Source: Bog-756 sp963704585
GTDB lineage: Bacteria > Actinomycetota > Acidimicrobiia > Acidimicrobiales > RAAP-2
Length of the DNA: 64,000 bases
Assembly: GCA_963704585.1 (NCBI GenBank)
Contig: OY969919.1
Coordinates: 1 to 64,000, forward strand
Direction of reading: 5' to 3'
Below are positions 7,932 through 16,079 of this stretch, piece after piece. Made by a program: the position numbers and the translations under genes. The notes under the pieces are model-generated. The model was given only the letters and a program-made list of their open reading frames with translations. It was not told where the DNA came from and searched no databases. Numbering within the stretch: position 1 is the first letter of the stretch; each line of letters opens with the position of its first letter.

Positions 7932-9065
7932 TCACCAGGTGCGGTCGAACCACCGCCGGATCCTGCTCGAGCCGAACTCGGCCTTCTCGTCCGCGATGCG
8001 ATCCGACGGTCCGACGAGCTCGCCGACCGGCGCCTGGCCGGTCAGGAAGGTGACGTCGACCTTGCCGACCTGCTCCCCTCCGAACTCGAGATAGCAGACG
8101 CCACGCCCGTCGTACAGCGAAGGGGTCGGCTCGCCACGGTGGCGGGCAACGAGCGCGGCGGCGACCACGGAAGCCTGTCCCTCCGAGAACACGCCCGCCT
8201 TCGGCGTGCCGACGCTCGTCACGTCACCCACCGCGTAGACGTCGGGGAAGCGCGTCTCGAGCGTGAGCGGGTCGACGGGCACCCAGCCGTCGACGGTCAT
8301 CCCGGCCTCCTCCACGACGCGCGGGGCGCGGTGATGCGGCACGCCGAGGAAGAGGTCGAAGGGGACCTCCGAACCGTCCGAGCACTCGGCGACCAGTCGA
8401 TCAGGGTCGAGCCGCTGGACGAGGCGGTCCGGCAGCCACTCGATCCCGCGTTCCGAGAAGGTCGAGAGCAGCGCCGCCGAGGCCGCGGGTGACGGCGGGA
8501 TCGGCAGCCCGAAGGGCATCACGAGCGAGATCGCGGAGGTGTCGCGAAGCCCGCGTTCGGTCAGGTAGTCGTGCAGCAGCAGGGCCGTCTCGCTCGGTGC
8601 GGGTGGGCACTTGAACGGCGTCGACGTGACACCGACGACGACCCGGCCGCCACGGAATGACGCGAGCACGTCGCGCAGCGCGAAGGCCGCCTCTGGCGTG
8701 TAGAACTCGTGCCCCGCCTCGAGGAGGCCTGGTGTCGCCGAAGGGTCGAGGTCGGCACCGAGCGCAACGACCACCACGTCAGCATCGAAAGTTCCGACGT
8801 CGGTCTCGACCTGCTTGGCGAGCGGATCGATCGCCCGGATCTCTGCCCGGACGAAGCGCATGCCGGGCTTGGTGAGATCGGCGTAGCGGTGGAGCACCTC
8901 GTCCGCGGTCCGCCGTCCGAACATCACGTCGAGCTTCGAGAAGCCGAAAGTGAAGCCGTCCGCCCCGTCGATGAGGAGCACCTCGACCTCGTCCCCGAGC
9001 GTCTCCGAGAGGACCGTCGAGAGCTCGAGACCGCCGAAACCCGCACCGAGGACGAGGACCCGCAC
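7932..9065 (-). CDS. Sulfide:quinone reductase-like FAD oxidoreductase
   Basis: A 377-residue two-dinucleotide-fold flavoprotein. GAGFGGLELS near residue 7 binds FAD, ALGADLDP near 110 is the second fold, and DVYAVGDVTSVGTPKAG near 290 is the FAD-closing motif. The sequence FKCPPAPSE near residue 150 carries the cysteine typical of sulfide:quinone reductases and flavocytochrome c sulfide dehydrogenase. The start is a GTG at 9065; the frame remains open far upstream, but that extension is antisense to the MMPL gene. It diverges from that transporter across a CsoR/CstR-like palindrome, which supports a sulfide or persulfide role. Other SQR-fold NADH dehydrogenases are an alternative. Confidence 0.82.
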   Translation of the reverse strand: MRVLVLGAGFGGLELSTVLSETLGDEVEVLLIDGADGFTFGFSKLDVMFGRRTADEVLHRYADLTKPGMRFVRAEIRAIDPLAKQVETDVGTFDADVVVVALGADLDPSATPGLLEAGHEFYTPEAAFALRDVLASFRGGRVVVGVTSTPFKCPPAPSETALLLHDYLTERGLRDTSAISLVMPFGLPIPPSPAASAALLSTFSERGIEWLPDRLVQRLDPDRLVAECSDGSEVPFDLFLGVPHHRAPRVVEEAGMTVDGWVPVDPLTLETRFPDVYAVGDVTSVGTPKAGVFSEGQASVVAAALVARHRGEPTPSLYDGRGVCYLEFGGEQVGKVDVTFLTGQAPVGELVGPSDRIADEKAEFGSSRIRRWFDRTW

Positions 9066-9199
9066 GGCCCGGACCCTACCGATGGTTCGCGCCGGACGCG
9101 TCGATGCCGTGCCGGCTGGTCTGGACCGTGACGCCCCGGGGGATGTGCACGCCGTGGCCTGCGGCCGGGCGGCGCAGGCCGGTCCATACCATGAGTCAT

Positions 9200-9218
9200 T
9201 ACCATACGGGGTAGGGTA
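9200..9218. promoter_or_regulatory. CsoR/CstR-like operator palindrome
   Basis: TACCATAC at 9200-9207 and GTAGGGTA at 9211-9218 are inverted with one mismatch around a GGG centre. This G-tract palindrome resembles operators of the CsoR family of copper or persulfide sensors as I recall them. It overlaps a TATAGT -10-like hexamer (9217-9222) for the rightward MMPL gene and lies in the divergent region with the SQR-like gene. Confidence 0.5.
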
Positions 9219-9290
9219 TAGTGAAGCTGCCGGGACGAGCCGGCCACCGGGCGCTTCGGAGCGCCGCCCCAACGACGAGAAGGAGCAACC

Positions 9291-11495
9291 GTGGTCGACC
9301 AACTCTCCCGCCACATTGCGGACCCCGAGCCGACGACGCGGATTCACCTGCACGGCGAGGTGAGGGGGGGCGCCTTCGCGCGGCTCGGTCGCTGGACCGC
9401 GACACACGTGCGTACCGTCGTGCTCTCCTGGCTGGCCGTCCTGGTCGTCTTCGGTGCGTTTGCGCCGAAGGTGCAGTCCGCATTGGCGGGCGCGGGGTGG
9501 CAGGACTCCACGAGTCAGTCGGTGCAGGCCCGCAACGTCATCCAGACCCAATTCGCGGGGTTGGGATCGGCCGGGCTCGAGGCCGTGATCGTGGATCGCA
9601 ACGGGCCGATCTCGCAGGATCCCGCCGCGCAGCATGCGATCGCCCGGGCCGCGACGTTGCTCCGGGCCGACCCGCGGATCTCGACCGTGGTGCTGCCGAA
9701 GGCAGGCACCACCATCTCGCGCGACGGTCGCACAGCGATCGTGACCGCCGGCTCCGCGGCGGGTACCAATCAGATGGTCACGGCGGCCGAGGCGCTGGCG
9801 ACGCCGCTCTCGAAGCTGTCCGGCGGAGGCGTGACGGTCACCCTGACCGGCGACAGCGCCCTCTGGGCCGATTTCAACCAGGCGAACCACGCAGCGATGA
9901 TGCGGTCGGAGATGCTCTCGTGGCCTGTCACGATGCTGATCCTCCTCATCGCCTTCGGAGGTCTGGTGGCGGCCGGCCTCCCCCTCCTGCTCACGATGGT
10001 CGGGCTCCTGGTGGCCGCCGGGTCGCTCGTGCTGCTCAACCACGGCTTTCCGGTCTCGATCTGGGCGCTCAACTTCGCCCTCATGTTCGCCCTCGCGCTG
10101 GGTATCGACTACGCGCTCTTCCTCGTGGTGCGCTTCCGATCTGCGCTCGGTCGGCGCGGCGCGGTGCGGGGAGACCACGAAGTAGCCGTGGCTGCCGTCG
10201 CCGAGACGATGGACACCGCCGGCAAGGCCGTCGCCTTCAGCGCGCTGACCGTTCTCGCGTCGCTGGCGTCGATCATGCTCGTGCCGAGTCCCGCGTTCCG
10301 GTCGATGGCGCTCGGCATCATGCTCTCGGTGGTCGCGGTGCTCGCCGCGACCCTCACGCTCCTTCCTGCGCTCCTCGGGAAGCTCGGGACCAGGATCGAC
10401 TCCGGGTCGCTCCGGTTCGGCCGGACCCGCTCGACCGGGCAGCGCGGGCGGGTCGACGGTCTGCTCCACCGGTGGGGGCGCACGGTCTGGCGGCATCCCT
10501 TCGTCGCGGGGCTCGCCGGCCTCGTCGTGCTGCTGCTCGCGGCCGCGCCGGTGATCGGACTGCGCACGAGCATGCCGTCGATCACGATCGTGCCGGCCAA
10601 CGCGAACGCCCGGGTCGGCTACGAGCAGGTTGCACAGGCGTTCGGGCCCGGAGCGCCTGGCACGCTCGAGGTGCTCGTACCGGCGGGGCAACAGGATCGC
10701 GCGCTCGTCACACTCGGATCGCTCGGCGGTGTGGCGGCCACCGTCCCCGGCCCGACCCATGGCGCCTGGACGATGGACCAGGTGACCCTCACGAGCGATC
10801 CGTCGAGCCCGCACACGGCGACCATGATCGGCGCGATCCGCAGGGCCCTCCCGGCGGGGAGTCTGGTCGGTGGAGCGGCAGCGGAGAACGTGGACCTCCA
10901 AACCACGCTGAGCCGATCCACGCCGCTCGTCTTCGGTGTGCTCCTTGCAATGGGCTTCATCCTTCTGCTCATCGCGCTCGGAGCGCCGCTCATCGCCGCG
11001 GCCGGGGTGCTGCTGACGGCACTCTCGGTCGCCGGGGCCTTCGGAGTGGCGCGTCTCATCTTCCAGGACGGGCACCTCGCCGGGCTGCTCCACTTCCAGC
11101 CACAGGGTTTCGTCGACGCGTGGGGGCCGCTGTTCTTCGGGGCCATGGTCTTCGGAGTCGCGATGGACTACACGCTCTTCATCCTCTCGGCCGCGAAGGA
11201 GCGCTACGAGACACACGCCGATCCTGAGCACGCGATGGTGGGCTCGATCGGCAGCGCGGGACGCGTCGTGGTCTCCGCTGCCGCCGTGATGATCGCGGTC
11301 TTCCTCACGTTCGCTCTCTCTGGGCCGCTCGCCCCGAAGGAGATGGGCGTGATCCTGGCCGTCGCCGTCGCGCTCGACGCACTTGTGGTTCGCCTCGTGC
11401 TCCTGCCTGTCGTGCTGCGCCTCGGGCGCCACCGGAGCTGGCACCGGCCGCGCTGGATCGCTCGGGTCCTACCCGAGGTGCCCTTCTCCCACTGA
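9291..11495 (+). CDS. MMPL-family RND transporter
   Basis: The 734-residue protein has the MMPL architecture: one membrane helix at about residues 40-60, a large outside loop, five helices (about 205-360), a second helix near 400, a second outside loop, and a last set of five from about 540 to 715. LGIDYALFLVVRFR and MDYTLFILSAAKERY are the paired proton-relay helices, each with the conserved Asp-Tyr. MMPL proteins export lipids or small hydrophobic molecules using the proton gradient. It is shorter than mycobacterial MmpL3. The GTG start at 9291 follows an AAGGAG site. No partner is encoded nearby. Confidence 0.9.
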   Translation: MVDQLSRHIADPEPTTRIHLHGEVRGGAFARLGRWTATHVRTVVLSWLAVLVVFGAFAPKVQSALAGAGWQDSTSQSVQARNVIQTQFAGLGSAGLEAVIVDRNGPISQDPAAQHAIARAATLLRADPRISTVVLPKAGTTISRDGRTAIVTAGSAAGTNQMVTAAEALATPLSKLSGGGVTVTLTGDSALWADFNQANHAAMMRSEMLSWPVTMLILLIAFGGLVAAGLPLLLTMVGLLVAAGSLVLLNHGFPVSIWALNFALMFALALGIDYALFLVVRFRSALGRRGAVRGDHEVAVAAVAETMDTAGKAVAFSALTVLASLASIMLVPSPAFRSMALGIMLSVVAVLAATLTLLPALLGKLGTRIDSGSLRFGRTRSTGQRGRVDGLLHRWGRTVWRHPFVAGLAGLVVLLLAAAPVIGLRTSMPSITIVPANANARVGYEQVAQAFGPGAPGTLEVLVPAGQQDRALVTLGSLGGVAATVPGPTHGAWTMDQVTLTSDPSSPHTATMIGAIRRALPAGSLVGGAAAENVDLQTTLSRSTPLVFGVLLAMGFILLLIALGAPLIAAAGVLLTALSVAGAFGVARLIFQDGHLAGLLHFQPQGFVDAWGPLFFGAMVFGVAMDYTLFILSAAKERYETHADPEHAMVGSIGSAGRVVVSAAAVMIAVFLTFALSGPLAPKEMGVILAVAVALDALVVRLVLLPVVLRLGRHRSWHRPRWIARVLPEVPFSH

Positions 11496-11809
11496 GCACG
11501 CGGTCCCGCTGTCTGAAGCGCGCCGGGCCGTGCATCGGATCGGGCCGGGTCAGCTCGGCGCGCACGTCTTGCGACGGCCGGCGACGGCACGCGGCGCGGC
11601 GGCTGATGGGCGGCGCGGCGCGGCTGATCGGATCGTCTCGGCGGCTGAGGGGCGCGGCGCGGCGTTTCATCGGGAGAGGTGCGCCGTTTGGCAGGCCCGC
11701 GGGGGTTCCGACTGCCGGGCTCGTGGCGGGCCGGGACCGGGCCGGGGCCTGGCTCGAAGCGGGATCGAAGTGGGTTCGCAGCGTCACATCCGCCTGGCAG
11801 CATCGGTCC
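11496..11809. other. Intergenic, G+C-rich, no gene recognised
   Basis: The stretch contains runs of GGCGCGGCGG-like sequence and stays open in the HNH reading frame from 11606, but it lacks a ribosome-binding site and coding character. The ATG at 11810 is taken as the HNH gene start. Confidence 0.5.
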
Positions 11810-13039
11810 ATGGAGGGCGCAGCCCGGAGCAAGGACGGGGTTCCCGACCCGGTTCCCGAAACGGCAGTCGACGCGGCTGTCGACGCAGACCGGCCTCCGA
11901 CGAGCGACGAGCTCGCCGAGGCCATCACCCAGCTGCACGCGGCCGAGATGGCGGTCCACCTCCGCCTCCTCGACGCGGTCCGCCGCTACGACGACGATGG
12001 GCTCTTCAAAGAGGACGGGGCGGTCTCGATGGTCGAGTGGCTGATGGGTCGCCTCTCGGTCGGCCGACAGACCGCCTCTGAGTGGGTCCGGGTCGCCGCC
12101 GCCCTGCCCGAGCTGCCGGCGATCGAGGCCGCGGCCGAATCGGGACGGCTCTCGTGGGACCAGCTCGCCCCGCTCACCCGGGCCGCGACGACAGAGACCG
12201 ACCAGGCGCTCGCCGACGAGGCCCCGGGCTGGAGTGCGGCCCAGGTGCGCGAGGTCGCCGCCCGCAGGCACGCCCCGACGGTCCGCGACGCCGCTGAGGC
12301 CCACCGGTCGAGGCGCCTCGGCTGGTGGGCGAGAGGCCCGATGCTCCACCTCCGCGGCGAGCTGCCCGCAGACGCCGGTGCGGTCGTCGTCGCAGCGCTC
12401 ACCCGGCTCTCCGAGGGGAGCCCGAAGGACCCCGAGACCGACACCTTCCTCCCCTTCGAGCAGCGTGCGGCCGACGCCCTGGTCTGCCTCGCCTCCTCCC
12501 ACCTCGCGGACGACGCGGACGCCGACCGGGCGACCGTCGTGGTCCACGCCGACGTCGCCGCCCTCCTCGGGGAGGACGACGGCTTCGCCGAGCTCGAAGA
12601 CGGCACCCGCCTCGCGGCGGCGACCGCACGCAGGCTCGCCTGTGACTGCCGATGGCAGCTCGTCGCCGAGGACGAGACCGGCGACGTGGTGCGCCTCGGG
12701 CGCACCACCCGCCAGGTGCCTGCCTGGCTGGCCCGCCGGCTCCGCCAGCGCGACCACGGCTGTCGCTTCCCGGGGTGCGGACGACGGCGCTGGCTCCACG
12801 CCCACCACGTCGTCCACTGGGCGGACGGCGGGGCGACCGACCCCGACAACCTGCTCAGCCTCTGTCACTTCCACCACCGTTTCGTCCACGAGGGCAGCTG
12901 GCGCATCGAGACCGACGATGAGGGCACGACGACGTTCGTCCGCCCCGACGGCCGCCTGATGACCGCAGGGCCCACACCGCTGCGCCGGGACGTGCACCGA
13001 CGGCTCTTCGGTCCCGACCCGCCACCGGGCGACGGGTGA
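11810..13039 (+). CDS. DUF222 / HNH endonuclease (REP13E12-like)
   Basis: A 409-residue protein. The N-terminal DUF222 domain (about residues 40-300) is helical, with VEWLMGRLSVGRQTASEWV near 80. The C-terminal HNH nuclease has CRFPGCG (zinc pair), LHAHHVVHWADGG (catalytic His), DNLLSLCHFHH (Asn and second metal pair). This is the family repeated in mycobacteria as REP13E12, where copies serve as prophage integration sites. The 3' end from about 12842 onward is repeated at 14855 and 15724. The gene looks intact and possibly active; its biological role is not established. Confidence 0.88.
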   Translation: MEGAARSKDGVPDPVPETAVDAAVDADRPPTSDELAEAITQLHAAEMAVHLRLLDAVRRYDDDGLFKEDGAVSMVEWLMGRLSVGRQTASEWVRVAAALPELPAIEAAAESGRLSWDQLAPLTRAATTETDQALADEAPGWSAAQVREVAARRHAPTVRDAAEAHRSRRLGWWARGPMLHLRGELPADAGAVVVAALTRLSEGSPKDPETDTFLPFEQRAADALVCLASSHLADDADADRATVVVHADVAALLGEDDGFAELEDGTRLAAATARRLACDCRWQLVAEDETGDVVRLGRTTRQVPAWLARRLRQRDHGCRFPGCGRRRWLHAHHVVHWADGGATDPDNLLSLCHFHHRFVHEGSWRIETDDEGTTTFVRPDGRLMTAGPTPLRRDVHRRLFGPDPPPGDG

Positions 13040-13115
13040 GAACCGGCGGACCCGTCCTGACCAACCTGCGCGGACCGATGCGTCCGCAGCGATGCGTCCG
13101 CAGCGTCGGCGCGTG
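12842..13115 (+). repeat. HNH 3'-end repeat, copy A (within intact gene)
   Basis: This covers the last HNH helix (from the DNLL codons) to the stop and about 75 bp beyond. Copies B (14855-15049) and C (15724-15995) begin at the same codon. A and C also share the sequence after the stop codon (ACCAACCTGC then CGGACCGATGC). Confidence 0.7.
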
Positions 13116-13144
13116 CTCGGACCGGGTTGGTGGGAAACGTAGGA

Positions 13145-13660
13145 CTAGGAAAAGAGCCACCGCGTTTGACTGTAGGTCCCGCCCTTGCCGAATCCGAAGG
13201 CCGTCGCGGGGGCAACACGGTAGACGGGGATCTCCGCTCGTCGGATGGCATCACCGAGGCCCGCCCAGGTTCCGTGCGGCGCTGCGAAATGCGCTCCGTA
13301 CTTCGACTCGTATCCGTCGGCGACCCGTCCTAACTCAGCATCATCGTCCACCGTCTCGGCAGTTCCTTCGAGCACGAGATCGAGACCGTCAAGGCTGTTG
13401 TGGCCTGTCGTGAGGACGCAGTGACAATTGTCTGCAAGGTTCTTCGCTTTGCGTTCGTCTGGTCCGGTACAGAAATACATCGCTCCCGCGAGCCAGACTC
13501 CGAGTATCGGCGTGACGTGCGGACGTCCGTCAGGACGGACGGTCGAGAGCCAGTACACCTCAGCGTTCGTCAATGCCGCTCGCCCCACAGACCATTCCGA
13601 AGGTGTGGCATTCGGACTGCTGAACGCGCCCAGCTCGGTCACTGGTACGGGCTCCGTCAT
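13145..13660 (-). CDS. Pyridoxamine-phosphate-oxidase-like flavin/F420-binding protein
   Basis: A 171-residue split-barrel protein. VYWLSTVRPDGRPHVTPILGVW at the N-terminal third is the family hallmark strand pair, followed by MYFCTGPDERKAKNLADN, the cofactor phosphate region. In actinobacteria these proteins bind FMN or F420 and act as small reductases or biliverdin/quinone reductases. The start at 13660 has GGAG eight bases upstream; an ATG at 13678 would add six residues. It lies on the opposite strand inside the interval bounded by HNH 3'-end repeats, so it is likely cargo. Confidence 0.82.
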   Translation of the reverse strand: MTEPVPVTELGAFSSPNATPSEWSVGRAALTNAEVYWLSTVRPDGRPHVTPILGVWLAGAMYFCTGPDERKAKNLADNCHCVLTTGHNSLDGLDLVLEGTAETVDDDAELGRVADGYESKYGAHFAAPHGTWAGLGDAIRRAEIPVYRVAPATAFGFGKGGTYSQTRWLFS

Positions 13661-13824
13661 GTCACTGCTCCGTTTCATCTCCGACGATCACGGGTCGCTT
13701 GCGCGGCGAACTCGTGCTGTCGATATCTCGCAGTCCTGCGTGCCGCCGCGAGCATGCGTGCAGTCCCCACCAATCCGGCGGCCGGGGGCATGTCATCGGG
13801 GCCAAGTCCAAGACACAATCTGTC

Positions 13825-14355
13825 TCAACGGCGTTCGATCCGACGACGGAAACCGGCAACGGTCATCTCGACCACACGGTCGTGCCCCCATTGCAAGACC
13901 GGCCGTCCAATGCGGCTGGCCAGCCGCATGGCCGGTTGCAGCATCTCGACGGTCCACGCCACTTCAGCCCGAGACCCCGCATCTTCGGGGCGCAGCTGAA
14001 GGAGTGCGTCGCCGATGAGGTCTCCGCCGATCTTGGCGCGGATGAGGTAGGGGCGATCGCAGTCGACCAGCTCGACCTGGAGGCGCATGCGGTACGGGAG
14101 GGGAGGGGCGACGACACCACGGAGGATCGACCCTGCGGACAACCCGTCGCCCTCGATCCGGAACTCGCTGAGCCACGGCCACCATGTCTCGAACTGGTCG
14201 ACCTCTTCGAGCCGCTCCCAGAGTCGATCCGGTGCCAAGTCGAATCCGTACTCACGCCGATAGGTGATGAATGGCGCAGCCACTCTTGCCAGGTTATGGG
14301 GACCCGGCGCGACCGCTGCGCGCGACGAGCCCCGGTCTGTAAGGTCCCCGCCCAT
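13825..14355 (-). CDS. SRPBCC-family (polyketide-cyclase-like) protein
   Basis: The conserved domain starts at about residue 30 with ITYRREYGFDLAPDRLWERL and continues with FETWWPWLSEFRI, typical of START/SRPBCC ligand-binding barrels, ending with RIGRPVLQWGHDRVVEM. No catalytic residues can be assigned. The ATG at 14355 lacks a clear ribosome site, and a GTG at 14283 would match the domain start more tightly, so the start is uncertain. It lies in the same repeat-bounded interval as the PPOX-like gene, 164 bp upstream of it and on the same strand. Confidence 0.75.
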   Translation of the reverse strand: MGGDLTDRGSSRAAVAPGPHNLARVAAPFITYRREYGFDLAPDRLWERLEEVDQFETWWPWLSEFRIEGDGLSAGSILRGVVAPPLPYRMRLQVELVDCDRPYLIRAKIGGDLIGDALLQLRPEDAGSRAEVAWTVEMLQPAMRLASRIGRPVLQWGHDRVVEMTVAGFRRRIERR

Positions 14356-14368
14356 TCATGAACGGCGC

Positions 14369-14860
14369 TCAGGGCGACGCTGACACGAAGGCAACCGGCA
14401 CGTCGTAGCGCTCACACCACTGGGTCGTGCCGAGCGTGTTGAAGTCCTTCTCAATGGCAGCGGACCGGTCCCGGGCCTCCTTCACGGTCTTGGTCACCTC
14501 AAGGGTTCGCTTCTCCCCATCTGCGTTCCGGACCACAACCGATGGACCCCTGCCTGAGTAGTTCTCGTGGCTACCCGCAGCCCCGAACCCCGATCGCATC
14601 ATGTCCCGGAAGAACGTTCCCCAATTGATCTTCGCCTTTTCGACCTCAAATCGGAGGGTGTCCGCATTCACGCCCAGATCTTGACCTGTCGGCGCTTCCT
14701 CGGCAATGAACGATTCCTCGGCAATGAAAATGAACGCTTCCTCGGCAACGAAGTAGTCATCTTCACACCGGTGGAGGTCGATCCAGCCTCGATCGGCGAC
14801 TGTTCCAGTCGTGCCGGTGTGTGATACCCGACTGGGGTCAGATTGCCGATTTGCCGACAA
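14369..14860 (-). CDS. Hypothetical protein with internal FIAEE repeats
   Basis: The frame encodes 163 residues. Residues 38-56 contain three near-repeats of (F/V)xAEE(A/S)F, produced by duplicated CTCGGCAATGAA-type DNA units at about 14699-14750. The C-terminal half (INWGTFFRDMMRSGFGAAG, then RTLEVTKTVKEARDRSAAIEKDFNTLG) has normal coding character. No family recognised. Its start region overlaps HNH repeat copy B, so the N-terminus is probably chimeric. Confidence 0.5.
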   Translation of the reverse strand: MSANRQSDPSRVSHTGTTGTVADRGWIDLHRCEDDYFVAEEAFIFIAEESFIAEEAPTGQDLGVNADTLRFEVEKAKINWGTFFRDMMRSGFGAAGSHENYSGRGPSVVVRNADGEKRTLEVTKTVKEARDRSAAIEKDFNTLGTTQWCERYDVPVAFVSASP

Positions 14861-15049
14861 CCTCTTGAGCCTCTGTCACTTCCACCACCTGTTCGTCCAC
14901 GAGGGCAAATGGTCAGTCGAGGGCGACGACGACGGCACCACCACGTTCGTCCGCCCCGACGGCCGACCCATGACCTCGGGACCCCGCCGCTGCGCCGGCA
15001 CGTGCACCGGCGGCTCTTCGATCCCGACCCACCGCTGCCAGTGGCGTGA
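14855..15049 (+). pseudogene. HNH 3'-end fragment, copy B
   Basis: Starting at the DNLLSLCHFHH codons, this matches the end of the HNH gene at 12842 at roughly 85% by eye, including the VRPDGR motif and the terminal RRLFDPDPPL. One base is missing near 14983, shifting the last third out of frame. There is no 5' portion of the gene here. It looks like a displaced 3' end. Confidence 0.72.
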
Positions 15050-15184
15050 GCAGATCGCTCGTCGCTCTCGCTGAACTCCGACGATCGGACCAGGGGTATC
15101 AGCTATTCAGTCTCGGTCAGCCTTCGTCGCGCAGTTATTCAGGGTTGCCATCCGTCATGAGCCAAGGCGATCAGATACACGGCT

Positions 15185-15622
15185 TCACCTCGCTGATTTT
15201 GCGAAGCGGCGCAGTGCAAGGAAGCCCTCGTACACTGCGCCACCTCCTCGAATCCACCACCCGCGCCAGGGCGGTCGATCTGCCGAAACAAGGCGCCTCG
15301 CGAGATCGGGCCGCATCTGCTGCAAGTACTCGCTGGCACGGCGAGCATGGAACCGATCCGATGCGAAAGCCAGCTGACAAGCATTCTCCAGGTGAGGTAC
15401 TGAGCGTTCGACGTTCTCCCATGTACTCCGTGCCGTCGTCTCGAGCACCACGCTCATGTTCGGCGCGAGGCCGGCGAGCCGTTCCGCCTCACCGTTGTGG
15501 CCGCTGACGACCAGGACGCCACCGCCATATCTCGTCAGCGTCCGCAACGCGACGGCCATCCGCCACCGCTCAACGGCTCGGATCCGACCGCCATAGCCCG
15601 GCACGATGACGACGATCGCCAT
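15185..15622 (-). CDS. YdcF-like DUF218 protein (short)
   Basis: The 145-residue product has the DUF218 landmarks: IVVIVPGYGG at the N-terminus, GGGVLVVSGHNGEAERLA near residue 33, an ETTARSTWENVERSVPHL segment near 60 (acidic Glu and Thr conserved), and ASDRFHARRASEYLQQM near 87. These proteins have a Rossmann-like fold and are implicated in envelope or vancomycin-sensitivity functions, with biochemistry unclear. This copy lacks the N-terminal membrane segment of the larger SanA/YdcF forms. It lies alone between HNH fragments B and C. Confidence 0.78.
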   Translation of the reverse strand: MAIVVIVPGYGGRIRAVERWRMAVALRTLTRYGGGVLVVSGHNGEAERLAGLAPNMSVVLETTARSTWENVERSVPHLENACQLAFASDRFHARRASEYLQQMRPDLARRLVSADRPPWRGWWIRGGGAVYEGFLALRRFAKSAR

Positions 15623-15723
15623 TCGCCGAACATAGCGAGCGCAGCATCGAGGGGAAGCACGCGAAGGAGCTCACAGAATCGGACGGTCAGGGATGGGCAA
15701 GCAGGAATGAGCTTCCTCAATTG

Positions 15724-15920
15724 CAGACAGTCTCCTCAGCCTTTGTGGCTTCCACCACCGCTTCGTCCACGAGGGCAACTTGAGCGTCGAGACCGATGAC
15801 GACGGCAAGACGACATTCGTCCGCCCCGACGGTCGCTCGATGACCACCGGGCCCACGCCGCCTCCCCGGGACGCGTACAGGCAACTCTTCGGTCCCGACC
15901 CGCCACCTGGCGCGGCGTGA
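15724..15920 (+). pseudogene. HNH 3'-end fragment, copy C
   Basis: In-frame remnant starting ADSLLSLCGFHHRFVHEG and ending LFGPDPPPGAA before a TGA. It aligns with copy A from the same codon to about 75 bp past the stop codon. The first Cys-His of the metal pair is altered (CGFHH instead of CHFHH). No start codon or upstream HNH sequence is present. Confidence 0.72.
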
Positions 15921-16000
15921 GATCCGGCGGCCCCGTGCGGACCAACCTGCTCGGACCGATGCTCCGCAGCATCGGCGCGTCCTCGACGCTTACAGATCGC

Positions 16001-16029
16001 TCACAGCTCCATGACAGCCGCCTGACAAG
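16001..16029 (+). promoter_or_regulatory. PhoP-box-like triple heptamer repeat
   Basis: TCACAGC (16001-16007), TGACAGC (16012-16018) and TGACAAG (16023-16029) are separated by exactly four bases each, an 11-bp period. This matches the direct-repeat arrangement recognised by mycobacterial PhoP-type OmpR regulators. It ends 50 bp before the GTG of the membrane protein at 16080. Confidence 0.5.
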
Positions 16030-16079
16030 CGCTCTGCATGCTGTGACCCGGTGGATCGTCGAGCGCGAGGAGATCGTCC

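Noticed and set aside
9066..11444. Very long minus-strand open frame continuous with the SQR-like gene (1170 codons in total)
   Set aside because: Its N-terminal two-thirds is Arg/His/Glu-rich antisense of the MMPL gene, which has clear membrane helices and family motifs. Only 7932-9065 is coding.
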